Positions 7,689 through 16,740 of a stretch of 64,000 bases of DNA are shown here, piece after piece. The DNA lies in contig WRLT01000003.1 in the NCBI GenBank assembly GCA_009777485.1, positions 62,001 to 126,000 on the forward strand, in the 5' to 3' direction. The notes beneath the pieces are model-generated. The model had not been told where the DNA came from. It did no database searches and saw only the letters and a list, made by a program, of their open reading frames with translations. Both the position numbers and the translations under genes were made by a program. Origin of the DNA: Bacillota bacterium. GTDB taxonomy: Bacteria; Bacillota; Clostridia; Christensenellales; Pumilibacteraceae. Every line of letters starts with the position of its first letter. Positions within the stretch are counted from its first letter, which is position 1.

Positions 7689-9463
7689 TCCTCACCGCCG
7701 TGTTTCAGTTGTTGAATTTTTAGGTTTATTTCTTGGATTTTTTGTAGTGCTGCAAGCTTTTCGCTTGGAACAGATGTTTTTTCGGCAAGCCTTGTTAAAT
7801 ATTCGTGTTCGGCTTGTAGGGCAGTTCTTTTTAATTCGTACACGCAATCGGTATAGTATTTTTGTGTGTCGTTGCCTTTGGTAAAGGGGTAATGTTGGAT
7901 TTCGCCTAAGCTGGGCCAAAACGTTTCGTCAATCATTTCGTACAGGCTTGCCGTGCTTTCTTGCTTTTCTTTGCGGTTGGTTAAAAAGTACGTAATCGCT
8001 GTGCGGGAAAATTCATCGGTAAGAAAATCAAAGCTTGCGGAGTAATCAACATAGGGCTTATTTGCTGCAACTGCCGCTAACACAAACTGCTTTGCCGCGC
8101 TTATTTTGCTTGGTGCTTCTGCCGATTTTTCTTCGGCTTGTGTTTCGGTGCGCAGAGGCGGCGGCGCGATTTCGGTTTGGCGGTACAGCGTTTCTAACGA
8201 ATAGCCCGTAAGCGTTTGGATAAGCTTTAAATAATCCTCTTGCTCGACGGGGTTTGTAAGCGCCTTTGCCACCTTTGCCGCCTCGACGGCGAATTGTGCC
8301 TTTTGCTGACTGTCGGTTAAATCGTACTGTTTTTTAAGCGTTTCGATTTTAAACGCGGGCAGCGGCAGGGCTTGGTCTAAGAGTTTTTGATAGTATGCCG
8401 CGCCGTGCTTGCGTACCGCGTCGTCGGGGTCTATGCCGTCGGGCATAATAATTACGCGCACGTTAAGCCCCGTTTCGTCTAAGATGTCTAGGCCGCGCAA
8501 TGCTGCCCTCTGCCCTGCCGTATCGCCGTCGTAGCTGATGTAGACGCGGTTGGTGCCAAAGTTTTTTAGCTGCTTGGCTTGGGCGTAGGTTAGCGACGTA
8601 CCCATGCTGGCTACTGCCGTATCAAAGCCGTAGGCGTGTAGGGCGATAACGTCCATGTAGCCCTCGCACAAAATAATGTACGGTACGGCGCGCTGTTTTT
8701 GCTTTTGCTTTTGCAATAGGTTTACGGCGTAGAGTGTTTTGCTTTTGTCGAATATCAGGGTTTGAGAGGAGTTGCGGTACTTAGCAAAATCGGGGTTTTT
8801 GATAAGCGTTCTGCCGCCGAATGCGACTACCTCGCCGAACTGGTTGATGATGGGTACGATAAGACGGTCGTAGAAAACATCGTATGTGCCGTTTTCGCTG
8901 ACGGCTAAAATGCCTGCGTCTTTCATTTCGGCGTCTGTATAGCCTTTTGAACCTAGGTGCGTAAGCATTTCTGAACCGTTGAGAGAATACCCTAAGCCGA
9001 ATTTAGTAATCAAACTGCCACTTATGCCGCGCTGTGATAGATACGCTTTTGCGGCGGCGGCTTCGGGCTTAGACAGGTTTTCGTGGTAGTGCCGCGCCGC
9101 CTCGCGCATGAGTGCGTACAGCCGCTCTTTTCTTTTAAGGGTGTCGGCGTCGTCTTTTTTAAAGCCGTCCCTTTGCGGGATTTCTAAACCTGCGCGTTTG
9201 GCTAGTATTTTAAGAGCGTCGCCGAATTCTACGTTTTCGATTTTTTTGATAAACGTGAAGGCGTTTCCGCTTTCGCGGCATCCGAAACAGTGATAAAACT
9301 GTTTTTCGTTATGCACCGAAAAGGAGGGCGTTTTTTCGTGGTGAAACGGGCAGCAGCCCCAGTAGGACGCGCCGCGCTTTTCTAGCGGCACATATTCCGA
9401 TATCAGCTTTACGATATCGGTTTTTGCCAGCAGTTCGTCATAAAAATTGTTTCTTGTGTTTAT
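7685..9463 (-). CDS. dnaG: DNA primase, probable ATA start
   Basis: DnaG makes RNA primers for replication. The CHC2 zinc finger ([11 protein letters not shown]...FYHCFGC), the RNA polymerase core, the Toprim signature ([27 protein letters not shown]) and a helicase-binding C-terminus are present. The first ordinary start codon, GTG at 9391, would remove the conserved helix before the zinc finger. The frame is open upstream and encodes [20 protein letters not shown], typical of DnaG residues 5-25. The best upstream start is ATA at 9463-9461, ten bases after GGAG and just beyond the dgt stop, which gives 592 residues. An unusual start like that of infC, or a sequencing error, are both possible. 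Confidence 0.93.
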   Translation of the reverse strand: MNTRNNFYDELLAKTDIVKLISEYVPLEKRGASYWGCCPFHHEKTPSFSVHNEKQFYHCFGCRESGNAFTFIKKIENVEFGDALKILAKRAGLEIPQRDGFKKDDADTLKRKERLYALMREAARHYHENLSKPEAAAAKAYLSQRGISGSLITKFGLGYSLNGSEMLTHLGSKGYTDAEMKDAGILAVSENGTYDVFYDRLIVPIINQFGEVVAFGGRTLIKNPDFAKYRNSSQTLIFDKSKTLYAVNLLQKQKQKQRAVPYIILCEGYMDVIALHAYGFDTAVASMGTSLTYAQAKQLKNFGTNRVYISYDGDTAGQRAALRGLDILDETGLNVRVIIMPDGIDPDDAVRKHGAAYYQKLLDQALPLPAFKIETLKKQYDLTDSQQKAQFAVEAAKVAKALTNPVEQEDYLKLIQTLTGYSLETLYRQTEIAPPPLRTETQAEEKSAEAPSKISAAKQFVLAAVAANKPYVDYSASFDFLTDEFSRTAITYFLTNRKEKQESTASLYEMIDETFWPSLGEIQHYPFTKGNDTQKYYTDCVYELKRTALQAEHEYLTRLAEKTSVPSEKLAALQKIQEINLKIQQLKHGGEE

Positions 9464-9479
9464 GGTGCGTTTTCTCCGT

Positions 9480-10475
9480 TTACAGCTTGCTCCATCCTTT
9501 GGGGACGGTAAGCTCTCCGTACACCTTAACGGCGTAGCGGTCGCTCATCATAGAAATTACATCGCATACCTTTTGCTCTTTTGTGCTGTCTAATTCCCGA
9601 ATGGATTTAGGGATTTTATCTAGGTTGTTTAGGTAATATTCGTATAGGTAGGCTAGCATGTCTTCTGCTTTTTTTTCTTCTTGCTTGGCCTCGCCTGAGG
9701 TGTATACGCGCTGAAACATAAATTCGCGCAGGGCGTTTATTAATTCGGCTTTTTCGGGCGACGGGCACACGAAATTTTGCGCATCGCTAAAATAAATTAT
9801 ATCCAAAATCATACTGTTGATACGCTTTGAATGGCTTGCGCCGAACGCATCTATATAGACTTTGGGTATATCCTTTGTTTTGAGTACGCCTGCGCGCAGC
9901 GCGTCGTCTATATCGTGGTTTATGTAGGCGATACGGTCTGCCCACGCTACTACATGGCCCTCTAAGGTGGCGGGTTTGCCTTTGGAGGTGTGGTTTAAAA
10001 TGCCGTCACGTACCTCGCTTGTTAAGTTAAGCCCCGCACCGCCGCACTCTAAGCAGTCTACCGTGCGCAGGGACTGGATGTTGTGCGCAAACGGCGTAAA
10101 GCGGTTGAGTACCTTTTCGCCCGCGTGCCCGTAGGGGGTGTGCCCTAAGTCGTGCCCCAGTGCAATCGCCTCGCATAAGTCCTCGTTAAGCCGCAATGCG
10201 CGTGCAACGGTGCGCGCGATTTGGCTTACCTCCAACGTGTGCGTTAAGCGCGTGCGGTAGTGGTCGCCCTCGGGTGCTAAAAACACTTGGGTTTTGTGCT
10301 TTAAGCGGCGAAACGCCTTAGAGTGTACAATGCGGTCGCGGTCGCGCTGAAATTCGGTGCGCAAGCCATCGCTTGGCTGCGGAACTTTTCTGCCCTTAGT
10401 GTGTACGGCTTGGCATGCAAAGGGCGAAAGAAACTGCCGCTCGATTTCGTGTGTGGTTTGCAAAAAATTTTTCAT
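9480..10475 (-). CDS. dgt: Deoxyguanosinetriphosphate triphosphohydrolase-like HD protein
   Basis: The family hydrolyses dNTPs to deoxynucleoside and triphosphate. The HD-domain metal motif is intact: RLTHTLEVSQIARTVARAL, then EAIALGHDLGHTPYGHAGE, with a later WADRIAYINHDIDDALRAG. The N-terminal RDRDRIVHSKAFRRLKHKTQVF is characteristic. At 331 residues it is the short type that precedes dnaG and rpoD in Clostridia. The dnaG ribosome binding site overlaps its stop codon, so the genes form one operon. A hairpin without a clear U-tract lies between it and ppdK. Confidence 0.92.
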   Translation of the reverse strand: MKNFLQTTHEIERQFLSPFACQAVHTKGRKVPQPSDGLRTEFQRDRDRIVHSKAFRRLKHKTQVFLAPEGDHYRTRLTHTLEVSQIARTVARALRLNEDLCEAIALGHDLGHTPYGHAGEKVLNRFTPFAHNIQSLRTVDCLECGGAGLNLTSEVRDGILNHTSKGKPATLEGHVVAWADRIAYINHDIDDALRAGVLKTKDIPKVYIDAFGASHSKRINSMILDIIYFSDAQNFVCPSPEKAELINALREFMFQRVYTSGEAKQEEKKAEDMLAYLYEYYLNNLDKIPKSIRELDSTKEQKVCDVISMMSDRYAVKVYGELTVPKGWSKL

Positions 10476-10491
10476 GGTTTATAGCCCATAC

Positions 10492-10521
10492 AAGGATTAA
10501 GCAAAAATCTGCTTAATCCTT
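10492..10521 (-). terminator. Perfect hairpin between ppdK and dgt
   Basis: AAGGATTAAGCA and TGCTTAATCCTT pair perfectly over 12 bases around a 6-base loop. There is no U-run after the stem on the minus strand, so it may be an attenuator or an mRNA 3'-end stabiliser rather than a full terminator. It lies 47 bases past the ppdK stop and 16 bases before dgt. Confidence 0.5.
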
Positions 10522-10568
10522 GAAGAAATATACGGGTTAAAATAAAAGCTAAAGGGTGCGTCAGCCTT

Positions 10569-13211
10569 TTATTTTCTGGGATTTTTGATGTTGGCTTGCG
10601 CCGCCGCTAAACGCGCAATCGGGACGCGGTACGGAGAACAAGATACATACGACAGCCCGATGTTGTGGCAGAATACTACCGATTCGGGGTCGCCGCCGTG
10701 TTCGCCGCAGATACCGATTTTAAGGTTTTTGCGCACGGATTTTCCTTTTTCTACCGCCATTTTAACCAACTCGCCTACGCCGTCAAAGTCTATTTTGCCG
10801 AACGGGTCGAATTCGAAAATCTTTTTATTGTAGTAGTAGTCTAAGAATTTACCCGCGTCGTCGCGTGAGAACCCGAACGTCATTTGCGTAAGGTCGTTGG
10901 TTCCGAAAGAGAAGAATTCGGCCTCTTCGGCGATTTTGTTAGCCAAAATGCAGGCTCTGGGAATTTCTATCATGGTGCCGACTTGGTAGGTAAGCTTTTG
11001 CTTAGATTTTGCGATAATCGCATCGGCGGTTTTAACCACATAGTCTTTGACATATTTTAATTCTTTAACTTCGCAGACTAGCGGTATCATAATTTCGGGG
11101 ACGATGTTCCAACCTTTTTCTTTGTTGACTTCTAACGCCGCCTCGATAACCGCCGTAGTTTGCATTTCGGCAATTTCGGGGTACGTTACGGCTAGGCGCA
11201 GTCCGCGATGCCCTAACATCGGGTTGAATTCGCGCAGCGATTCCACCGTGTTTTTAAGCTCTTCAAACGTGATTTTAAGCTCTTTGGCAAGCTTTTTGAT
11301 GTCGTCGTCGGAGTGCGGCACAAACTCGTGCAGCGGCGGATCTAAGAAACGGATGGTGGCAGGCTTGCCCTCTAAGGCAAGGTAAATTTCTTTAAAGTCT
11401 TTTTTCTGCATGGGCAGTAATTTGGAAAGCGCGGCTTTTCTGGCCTCGACGGTTTTGGCTACTATCATTTCGCGCATTGCCATGATGCGGTCTGCCTCGA
11501 AGAACATATGCTCGGTGCGCGTTAGGCCTATCCCCTCTGCGCCGAAGCCTACGGCTTGCTTGGTGTCGGCGGGTGTGTCCGCGTTGGTGCGCACTTGAAT
11601 GGCGCGGTATTTATCCGTCCACTTCATAATCGTGCCGAAGTCGCCTGCTAACAGCGTAGGAATGTCTACGCTTTGGGTAGGCAGTAAGCAATCGTAAATT
11701 TGTCCCGTAGAACCGTTTAGGCTGATAACATCGCCCTCGTTGAATGTTTTGCCGCCCAAAGTAGCTTTTTTGGCGTGCTCGTCTACGAATAATTCTCCGC
11801 AGCCGACTACGCAGCAAATGCCCATAGCGCGCGCAACAACGGCGGCGTGGCTGGTGTTGCCTCCCGTAGAGGTAAGAATGCCTTGCGCGATTTTCATGCC
11901 CTCGATATCCTCAGGGCTGGTTTCCGAACGTACCAAAACTACCTTTTCGCCTTTTTTATTCCATTCGACAGCCGCTTCGGCAGTAAATACGATTTTGCCC
12001 GCTGCCGCGCCAGGAGAGGCGTCTAAGCCTTTGCCGATAGGTTTTGCCGCCGCTAAATCTTTGGCAACAAATTGCGGATGCAGCAATGCGTCTAATAATT
12101 TGGGGTCGATGCCGCACAGCGCTTGCTTTTCGTCTATCATGCCCTCTTTAACTAGGTCTACGGCAATTCTTAACGCGGCGGCGGCGGTGCATTTGCCGTT
12201 GCGCGTTTGCAGCATGTACAGTTTGCCCTCTTCGATGGTAAACTCCATGTCTTGCATAAATTTATAATGCTTTTCAAGCTTTTGCGTGTAGGAAACAAAC
12301 TCTTTGTAAATTTGGGGGTTTTGCTGCTCTAACGCGGAGATTTTCATGGGGGTGCGGATACCTGCAACTACGTCTTCGCCTTGGCAGTTCATTAAGTATT
12401 CGCCGTACAGCACTTTTTCGCCTGTGGAGGGGTTGCGCGAAAACGCTACGCCCGAACCGGAGGTTTCGCCTTTATTGCCGAACACCATAGATTGGATGTT
12501 GACGGCTGTTCCCCACTCGTACGGAATGCCGTTATCGAAACGGTAGGTGTTGGCGCGGGGGTTGTCCCACGAACGGAAAACCGCTTTGGTTGCCGCGATA
12601 AGTTGCTCTTTGGGGTCTTGGGGGAATTCTTTGCCTTGATTTTTTTTGTAGTTATCTTTGTACAGCTTTACGATTTCTTTTAAATCGTCCGCTGTTAATT
12701 CGGTGTCGTGCTTGACGCCCTTTTTGTTTTTGATTTCTTTTAACAGATGTTCGTAGACCTCTTTTTTCTGCTCCATAACTACGTCGGAAAACATTTGAAT
12801 AAAGCGGCGGTACGAATCGTAGGCGAAACGCGGGTTGCCCGTTTTTTTGGCTAAGCCCTCTACCGATTGGTCGTTAAGCCCTAAGTTTAAAATGGTGTCC
12901 ATCATGCCGGGCATGGAGGCGCGTGAACCTGAACGTACCGCAACAAGCAGCGGGTCGGCAGGGTCGCCGAACTTTTTGTTCATTTGCTTTTCTAGCCTTT
13001 CCATACATTCAAAAATTTGTTTTTTGATGTCCTCGTTGATGGCCTTGCCGTCTTTGGTGTACTGCGCGCACGCTTCCGTAGAAACGATAAATCCCGGAGG
13101 GACGGGCATACCTAAATTGGTCATTCCTGCAAGGTTTGCGCCCTTGCCGCCCAAAAGCTCCCGTTGGGTTTCGTTGCCTTCGCTAAACATGAATACGAAC
13201 TTCTTTGACAT
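10569..13211 (-). CDS. ppdK: Pyruvate, phosphate dikinase
   Basis: The enzyme interconverts pyruvate, ATP and phosphate with phosphoenolpyruvate, AMP and pyrophosphate, a key step of PPi-linked glycolysis or gluconeogenesis in anaerobes. The N-terminal ATP-grasp domain begins KKFVFMFSEG and GGKGANLAGM. The swivelling phosphohistidine domain contains TSTGGNTSHAAVVARAMG with the phospho-acceptor His at 455, and the C-terminal PEP domain has FGTNDLTQMTFGFSRDD and GICGEHGGDP. At 880 residues it is full length. The start ATG is preceded by AAGGAG and has its own promoter. Confidence 0.97.
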   Translation of the reverse strand: MSKKFVFMFSEGNETQRELLGGKGANLAGMTNLGMPVPPGFIVSTEACAQYTKDGKAINEDIKKQIFECMERLEKQMNKKFGDPADPLLVAVRSGSRASMPGMMDTILNLGLNDQSVEGLAKKTGNPRFAYDSYRRFIQMFSDVVMEQKKEVYEHLLKEIKNKKGVKHDTELTADDLKEIVKLYKDNYKKNQGKEFPQDPKEQLIAATKAVFRSWDNPRANTYRFDNGIPYEWGTAVNIQSMVFGNKGETSGSGVAFSRNPSTGEKVLYGEYLMNCQGEDVVAGIRTPMKISALEQQNPQIYKEFVSYTQKLEKHYKFMQDMEFTIEEGKLYMLQTRNGKCTAAAALRIAVDLVKEGMIDEKQALCGIDPKLLDALLHPQFVAKDLAAAKPIGKGLDASPGAAAGKIVFTAEAAVEWNKKGEKVVLVRSETSPEDIEGMKIAQGILTSTGGNTSHAAVVARAMGICCVVGCGELFVDEHAKKATLGGKTFNEGDVISLNGSTGQIYDCLLPTQSVDIPTLLAGDFGTIMKWTDKYRAIQVRTNADTPADTKQAVGFGAEGIGLTRTEHMFFEADRIMAMREMIVAKTVEARKAALSKLLPMQKKDFKEIYLALEGKPATIRFLDPPLHEFVPHSDDDIKKLAKELKITFEELKNTVESLREFNPMLGHRGLRLAVTYPEIAEMQTTAVIEAALEVNKEKGWNIVPEIMIPLVCEVKELKYVKDYVVKTADAIIAKSKQKLTYQVGTMIEIPRACILANKIAEEAEFFSFGTNDLTQMTFGFSRDDAGKFLDYYYNKKIFEFDPFGKIDFDGVGELVKMAVEKGKSVRKNLKIGICGEHGGDPESVVFCHNIGLSYVSCSPYRVPIARLAAAQANIKNPRK

Positions 13212-13253
13212 TATTACTGTGTTCTCCTTGTAAAAAATTTATTTTCCTATGAG

Positions 13254-13282
13254 ATTATACCAAACATATTGAATAAAAGCAA
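13254..13282 (-). promoter_or_regulatory. Promoter of ppdK
   Basis: On the minus strand TTGCTT (13277-13282) and TATAAT (13254-13259) are 17 bases apart, about 43 bases upstream of the ppdK start codon. No other promoter-like pair is evident here. Confidence 0.6.
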
Positions 13283-13344
13283 ACATTTTAACGCGGAAAT
13301 TTTAATTAAAGGAATTTTTATCTGGTAGGGTTTTGTTTTTGTTG

Positions 13345-13510
13345 TGTGATTGGGGGTATGGGGTTTTCTTTTTGTATTGACTGATTGGGGGTATAGGCGT
13401 TCTTTCCACCCCGTCCGCTTCGCGTCCACCCCTCAAGAGGGGAATTTTTCTGCGGTGTGTTTTAAATTCTTAGCCGTAATTTGTAAGTTGTCAGTTGTCA
13501 GTTGTCAGTT
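13345..13510 (+). repeat. Modular 3'-end repeat, copy R3
   Basis: Two TGATTGGGGGTAT leaders precede TTCTTTCCACCCCGTC, the CCCCTCAAGAGGGG hairpin with AATTTTT, TTTTAAATTCTTAGCCG, AATTTGTAAG and three TTGTCAG units. It ends 7 bases before the stop codon of the M50-type gene. With the ppdK promoter it accounts for the 305-bp gap; no gene is seen. Confidence 0.8.
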
Positions 13511-13516
13511 CAATTA

Positions 13517-14746
13517 TTAGCGGATGCGGAGGGTGAATTTGGCGCGCATGCTGCCGCCTGTGGGTTTGTAGACGGTTTTAAGGGATTCGAAATACCTTTT
13601 AGAAGTGGGGGTAATCAATATATTTTCATAATAGCTTATGTAAAAATCAAAATTGTGTTCGAACGCGTATAAGTTATGCAAGAAGTATAAATGTATAGAG
13701 ATAGAATCCTTTTCAATTGCGTATACATTCAATTTTAAGTTAATCTTGTTTTTTGCTGTAACTACGGCGTAGCGTGGAGTGGAATTTACGCCCACTACAA
13801 TAACCGTAACAAAATCGCCTGTTGTCATATTTATTTGTACAGAATACGTGTCGGCTTTTTTTATAGGATAAAAAAAGCCGCCGCTGCCGTAACCGTATTC
13901 GCCGCCCACAAAACTGCTGTTTTGCGTTATATCTTTCCATGAGTAGGAAAATGCGGGACGGTAGGTATATGCTATGCAGCTGAATATGCCTGTTAGGGTT
14001 AGTACGGAGGCGGCTATTGCGGCAATAAGGCGTGATAGTAGGCGTTTTTTGGGCGTGGCGGGTTTGGGCAGGTTTTGGGGTTGAGGGTTGGGGGTGGATT
14101 GGGGTTGGGCGGGAGGATTTTCGGGTTGAGGGGGTTGTTCAAACTGTGCGGGAGGTTGTTCGGGGTTTGGGGTTTGTTCAAGTTGGGCGGGAGGATTTTC
14201 GGGTTGTAGCGGCATGTTTTCGCGCAAGGCTTGCATAAAGCGTTGCGGCAGCTTTTTAACGGTTAACAGCGCGATTAGCCCGACAAATACCGCTAGCGCG
14301 GTAAACGCAACCGATAGCGGATGAATTTTTAAGGAATCGATAAGCATGACGGGGTCGTGCGTTACAGGGCCTATTAAAAACATCCACGGGAGTATTTGGC
14401 TGATAAAAAACACGGCGAATATGATAAACGCGAAGTTGTAAAAAAGCTTTGTACGGGGTTTAGTAAATTTTTTGTTGGGGCGGTAAAAAAGCATAACCGC
14501 TATAAAAATACATAGCGGTAAAAGCGTGCCCGATATAATAATCCACGCATATGCGGCGGGTGTAAATTCGGTTGAGGTGGTAACGTATGCGTTAAAAAAC
14601 GCAAGCGAAAAATTTTCTATCCGTCCGCCCGAAATCCATATCGCCAGTGCGTGGCCTAACTCGTGCAGCAGTACGCACAAAAACAAGACTGCTGCTATAA
14701 ATACTGCGGCTACTGCGATACATAGAAGTTTTGCTTTTTTTGTCAA
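13517..14746 (-). CDS. M50-type membrane metalloprotease-like protein
   Basis: A first transmembrane helix ends in LLHELGHALAIW, giving the HExxH zinc motif at residues 28-32 inside the membrane as in site-2-protease relatives. Three more hydrophobic segments follow up to about residue 165. A Pro/Gln-rich linker of about 65 residues with repeated PENPPAQ/PEQPPAQ units leads to a further helix near residue 245 and a C-terminal domain of about 145 residues, likely outside the cell. No second LDG/NPDG zinc motif is obvious, so activity is uncertain. The start TTG at 14746 lacks a strong ribosome binding site and is the weakest part of the call. Confidence 0.65.
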   Translation of the reverse strand: MTKKAKLLCIAVAAVFIAAVLFLCVLLHELGHALAIWISGGRIENFSLAFFNAYVTTSTEFTPAAYAWIIISGTLLPLCIFIAVMLFYRPNKKFTKPRTKLFYNFAFIIFAVFFISQILPWMFLIGPVTHDPVMLIDSLKIHPLSVAFTALAVFVGLIALLTVKKLPQRFMQALRENMPLQPENPPAQLEQTPNPEQPPAQFEQPPQPENPPAQPQSTPNPQPQNLPKPATPKKRLLSRLIAAIAASVLTLTGIFSCIAYTYRPAFSYSWKDITQNSSFVGGEYGYGSGGFFYPIKKADTYSVQINMTTGDFVTVIVVGVNSTPRYAVVTAKNKINLKLNVYAIEKDSISIHLYFLHNLYAFEHNFDFYISYYENILITPTSKRYFESLKTVYKPTGGSMRAKFTLRIR

Positions 14747-14790
14747 GTGTTTTTTTCCGTCAGGCTTTTGTGTATGGGTTATTTTTCTTT

Positions 14791-14938
14791 AATGGGGAAT
14801 GGAGAATTATTGGCTTTTCTTTCCACCCCGTCCCTACGGGGGTTTTTATTGACAACTGACAACTGACAAATTTCGGCTAAAATTATTAAATAAAATAAAT
14901 AGCAATAATTTGTCAATCGTCAGTTGTCAGTTGTCAGT
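14791..14938 (+). repeat. Modular 3'-end repeat, copy R4
   Basis: GGCTTTTCTTTCCACCCCGTC is followed by a unit with inverted ends: TGACAACTGACAACTGACAAATT (written in two parts: TGACAACTGACAACTG and ACAAATT) on the left, and AATTTGTCAATCG plus TTGTCAG repeats on the right. The internal core is TAAATAAAATAAATAGCAAT. The right end abuts the stop codon of the macrodomain gene directly. This copy lacks the CCCCTCAAGAGGGG hairpin. Confidence 0.75.
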
Positions 14939-15403
14939 TTACTTCATGCGGTAGATGGTTACGTCGCAATCGTTGCCGAAGGCATCTAGGATGATTTCTT
15001 CTACTACGCGCCAGTCGCCGCCTGCAAGCGAACAGGACATGCGGTACGGCAGGGCGATTTTTTTGTTGCCGTGATTTTCTTTTACTTTTTCCAGTGCGGC
15101 GCGTAAGGCGTTGTAATCGGTAAAGCAAAAGCCGCTGCCTTGATAGTTATCTTGGCCGAACAGGTTGCAGATAATTAGGCTGTTTTTGCCTTTTTCGACG
15201 GGGACGTCGCAAATGGTTCCTAACAGCTTTGCGTGGTCGTACCCCGCATCGGCGCAGACCTTTTGGTAAACCTCGAACACCTTTGGGTATTTGATTTTGA
15301 TTTGCTTTGCAATGCCTGCGTCCATTGCGCCTTTGCAATTAACCTGATGGCAAATTACTTCTGCCCCGCTTTCTAAGAGGTTGCCGTTCATTATTTTAAT
15401 CAT
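14939..15403 (-). CDS. Macrodomain protein (ADP-ribose-binding, Poa1p/phage-like)
   Basis: The 154-residue protein has the macrodomain pattern: GNLLESGAEVICHQVNCKGAM with the conserved Asn in the ligand loop, then AGIAKQIKIKYP, LGTICDVP, NLFGQDNY, and IALPYRMSCSLAGGDWRVVEEII. Such proteins bind ADP-ribose or remove it from substrates, including ADP-ribose-1''-phosphate or modified nucleic acid. The start was set at 15403 because AAGGAG lies six bases upstream; an ATG ten codons earlier has no such site. It has its own promoter and stands between a repeat and the G1PDH-like gene. Confidence 0.85.
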   Translation of the reverse strand: MIKIMNGNLLESGAEVICHQVNCKGAMDAGIAKQIKIKYPKVFEVYQKVCADAGYDHAKLLGTICDVPVEKGKNSLIICNLFGQDNYQGSGFCFTDYNALRAALEKVKENHGNKKIALPYRMSCSLAGGDWRVVEEIILDAFGNDCDVTIYRMK

Positions 15404-15423
15404 AACATTCTCCTTACCGTTTA

Positions 15424-15452
15424 ATTTTATCATACATCTATATAAAAGTCAA
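15424..15452 (-). promoter_or_regulatory. Promoter of the macrodomain gene
   Basis: On the minus strand TTGACT (15447-15452) and TAAAAT (15424-15429) are 17 bases apart. The pair lies between the stop of the G1PDH-like gene and the AAGGAG of the macrodomain gene. Confidence 0.65.
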
Positions 15453-15454
15453 TA

Positions 15455-16726
15455 CTAAACTTTAAAAGTTTTTAGCCATTCGGCTACGATATTTAAGTCG
15501 GACGCTAGCTGTAAAAACGAAAAGCCGTCCGTCATATCTTTTGCAAATAACGCCGCGTTTTTAACTAGGGATACGGTAAAGCCTAGTTTTTTATAGGCGG
15601 TAATTCCCCCCTCGCGTTCGTATAGCGAAAACCACGCGTCAAAGGCGTCGAACGCGCTAAGCTGCTTTAAAAATGCGGGCGCGTGCGCGTACACGGACGC
15701 GATACGCTTTTGACGCTGCTCTGCGCTTTTGTATTTAGATTTTTTTTCTGCCGCGACGATATCAGCCGCGATTGCGGCAGGATACACGGCGTTTATTTTT
15801 TGCTCCCACGCTTTGAAAGAAAACGAAGGCGTAAGGCTGATGCGTGAACGGATGCGCGAACACAAAGCAGGGATTAGGCTGCGCACGATATGTAAGCTAA
15901 GCCCTAGCGTTTCGCCCTCGCAGCCGCGTTGGGCATCGGGGGTTACCGCGCTGAAAAAATTAGCAATTAGCTTTGCCGAATCGGTAAAGCCTGCCGAACC
16001 TGGTGTGTTTTCTTTATGGCTTTGCGCCGCGCATAACGCGCCGAATAACGCAAGCATGCCCTTATCGGAGTTTAGCGAATTAAGTCCGACTTCTTTAAAG
16101 CATGCCGCCGCCGTGCGCAGCTCGCCCGTTTGTGCCTGCGCGGCTTGCCCCGCGCCGAAGTCGCCGCTGTAAATGAGTGCGCCTGCGCGGCGTTCTATGC
16201 TTTCGGCCGCTAACGCCATGAGTACGGCAAGCCCTGCCGCCTTTAACATTGCGGGGCTTTTTAGCAGAATGCTTGAATCCGCAACGACAGCGGCGGCGGC
16301 GCGGCATTTAACGGCGCGCTTTTTCTTTTGCAGATTTAGTTCGGCAAACTCGGAAACGTAGGTTCCGCTAGATGCGGAAGTAGGTACGGATATAAAGGGC
16401 AGCTCCTCTGCCGCCGCCGCGTATTTGGCAATGTCGGTAACGGTTTTAGAACCTACTGCCACGATTAGGTCGCATTCTTGCAGGCTTTGGCGCACTTGAT
16501 TAACCGATTTTTCGTCCGCGAAAACCGCGCCGTCAAAAATTACCGTATCGCATACGGCGATGTGCGCTAAGCTTAACGCGCCCGCGCGAATCGAATTTTC
16601 GTCTGATACCACTAAAACGCTGTTGCCGCGCGTAAGCTCGCGCAGTGCCTTTAATGCGTCTGTGCCGTAATAAACGGGCGGTGCGTTTTGGATACCGTAG
16701 GTACTTAAAAGATTTTCGGTGGTCAT
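15455..16726 (-). CDS. Glycerol-1-phosphate dehydrogenase-like protein without metal ligands
   Basis: The fold is that of the iron-containing alcohol dehydrogenase/G1P dehydrogenase (AraM/EgsA) family. The NAD-binding loop VGSKTVTDIAKYAA (residues 91-104) and the substrate-loop relative SVPTSASSGTYVSEFA (113-128) are present. The metal-binding residues are not: the Asp of the AG-x-x-D-L segment is Val168 (AGLAVLM), and the two His segments read TPGSAGFTDSAK and QRGCEGETLGLSLH without the expected His. The protein is probably not an active dehydrogenase. It lies 14 bases downstream of recO and is likely co-transcribed with it. Confidence 0.65.
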   Translation of the reverse strand: MTTENLLSTYGIQNAPPVYYGTDALKALRELTRGNSVLVVSDENSIRAGALSLAHIAVCDTVIFDGAVFADEKSVNQVRQSLQECDLIVAVGSKTVTDIAKYAAAAEELPFISVPTSASSGTYVSEFAELNLQKKKRAVKCRAAAAVVADSSILLKSPAMLKAAGLAVLMALAAESIERRAGALIYSGDFGAGQAAQAQTGELRTAAACFKEVGLNSLNSDKGMLALFGALCAAQSHKENTPGSAGFTDSAKLIANFFSAVTPDAQRGCEGETLGLSLHIVRSLIPALCSRIRSRISLTPSFSFKAWEQKINAVYPAAIAADIVAAEKKSKYKSAEQRQKRIASVYAHAPAFLKQLSAFDAFDAWFSLYEREGGITAYKKLGFTVSLVKNAALFAKDMTDGFSFLQLASDLNIVAEWLKTFKV

Positions 16727-16740
16727 AGGTGCTTTCCTTT

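Noticed and set aside
14032..14238. Open frame opposite the Pro-rich linker of the M50-type gene
   Set aside because: It is the antisense of Pro/Gln codons, giving Gly/Val/Trp-rich nonsense without a ribosome binding site.
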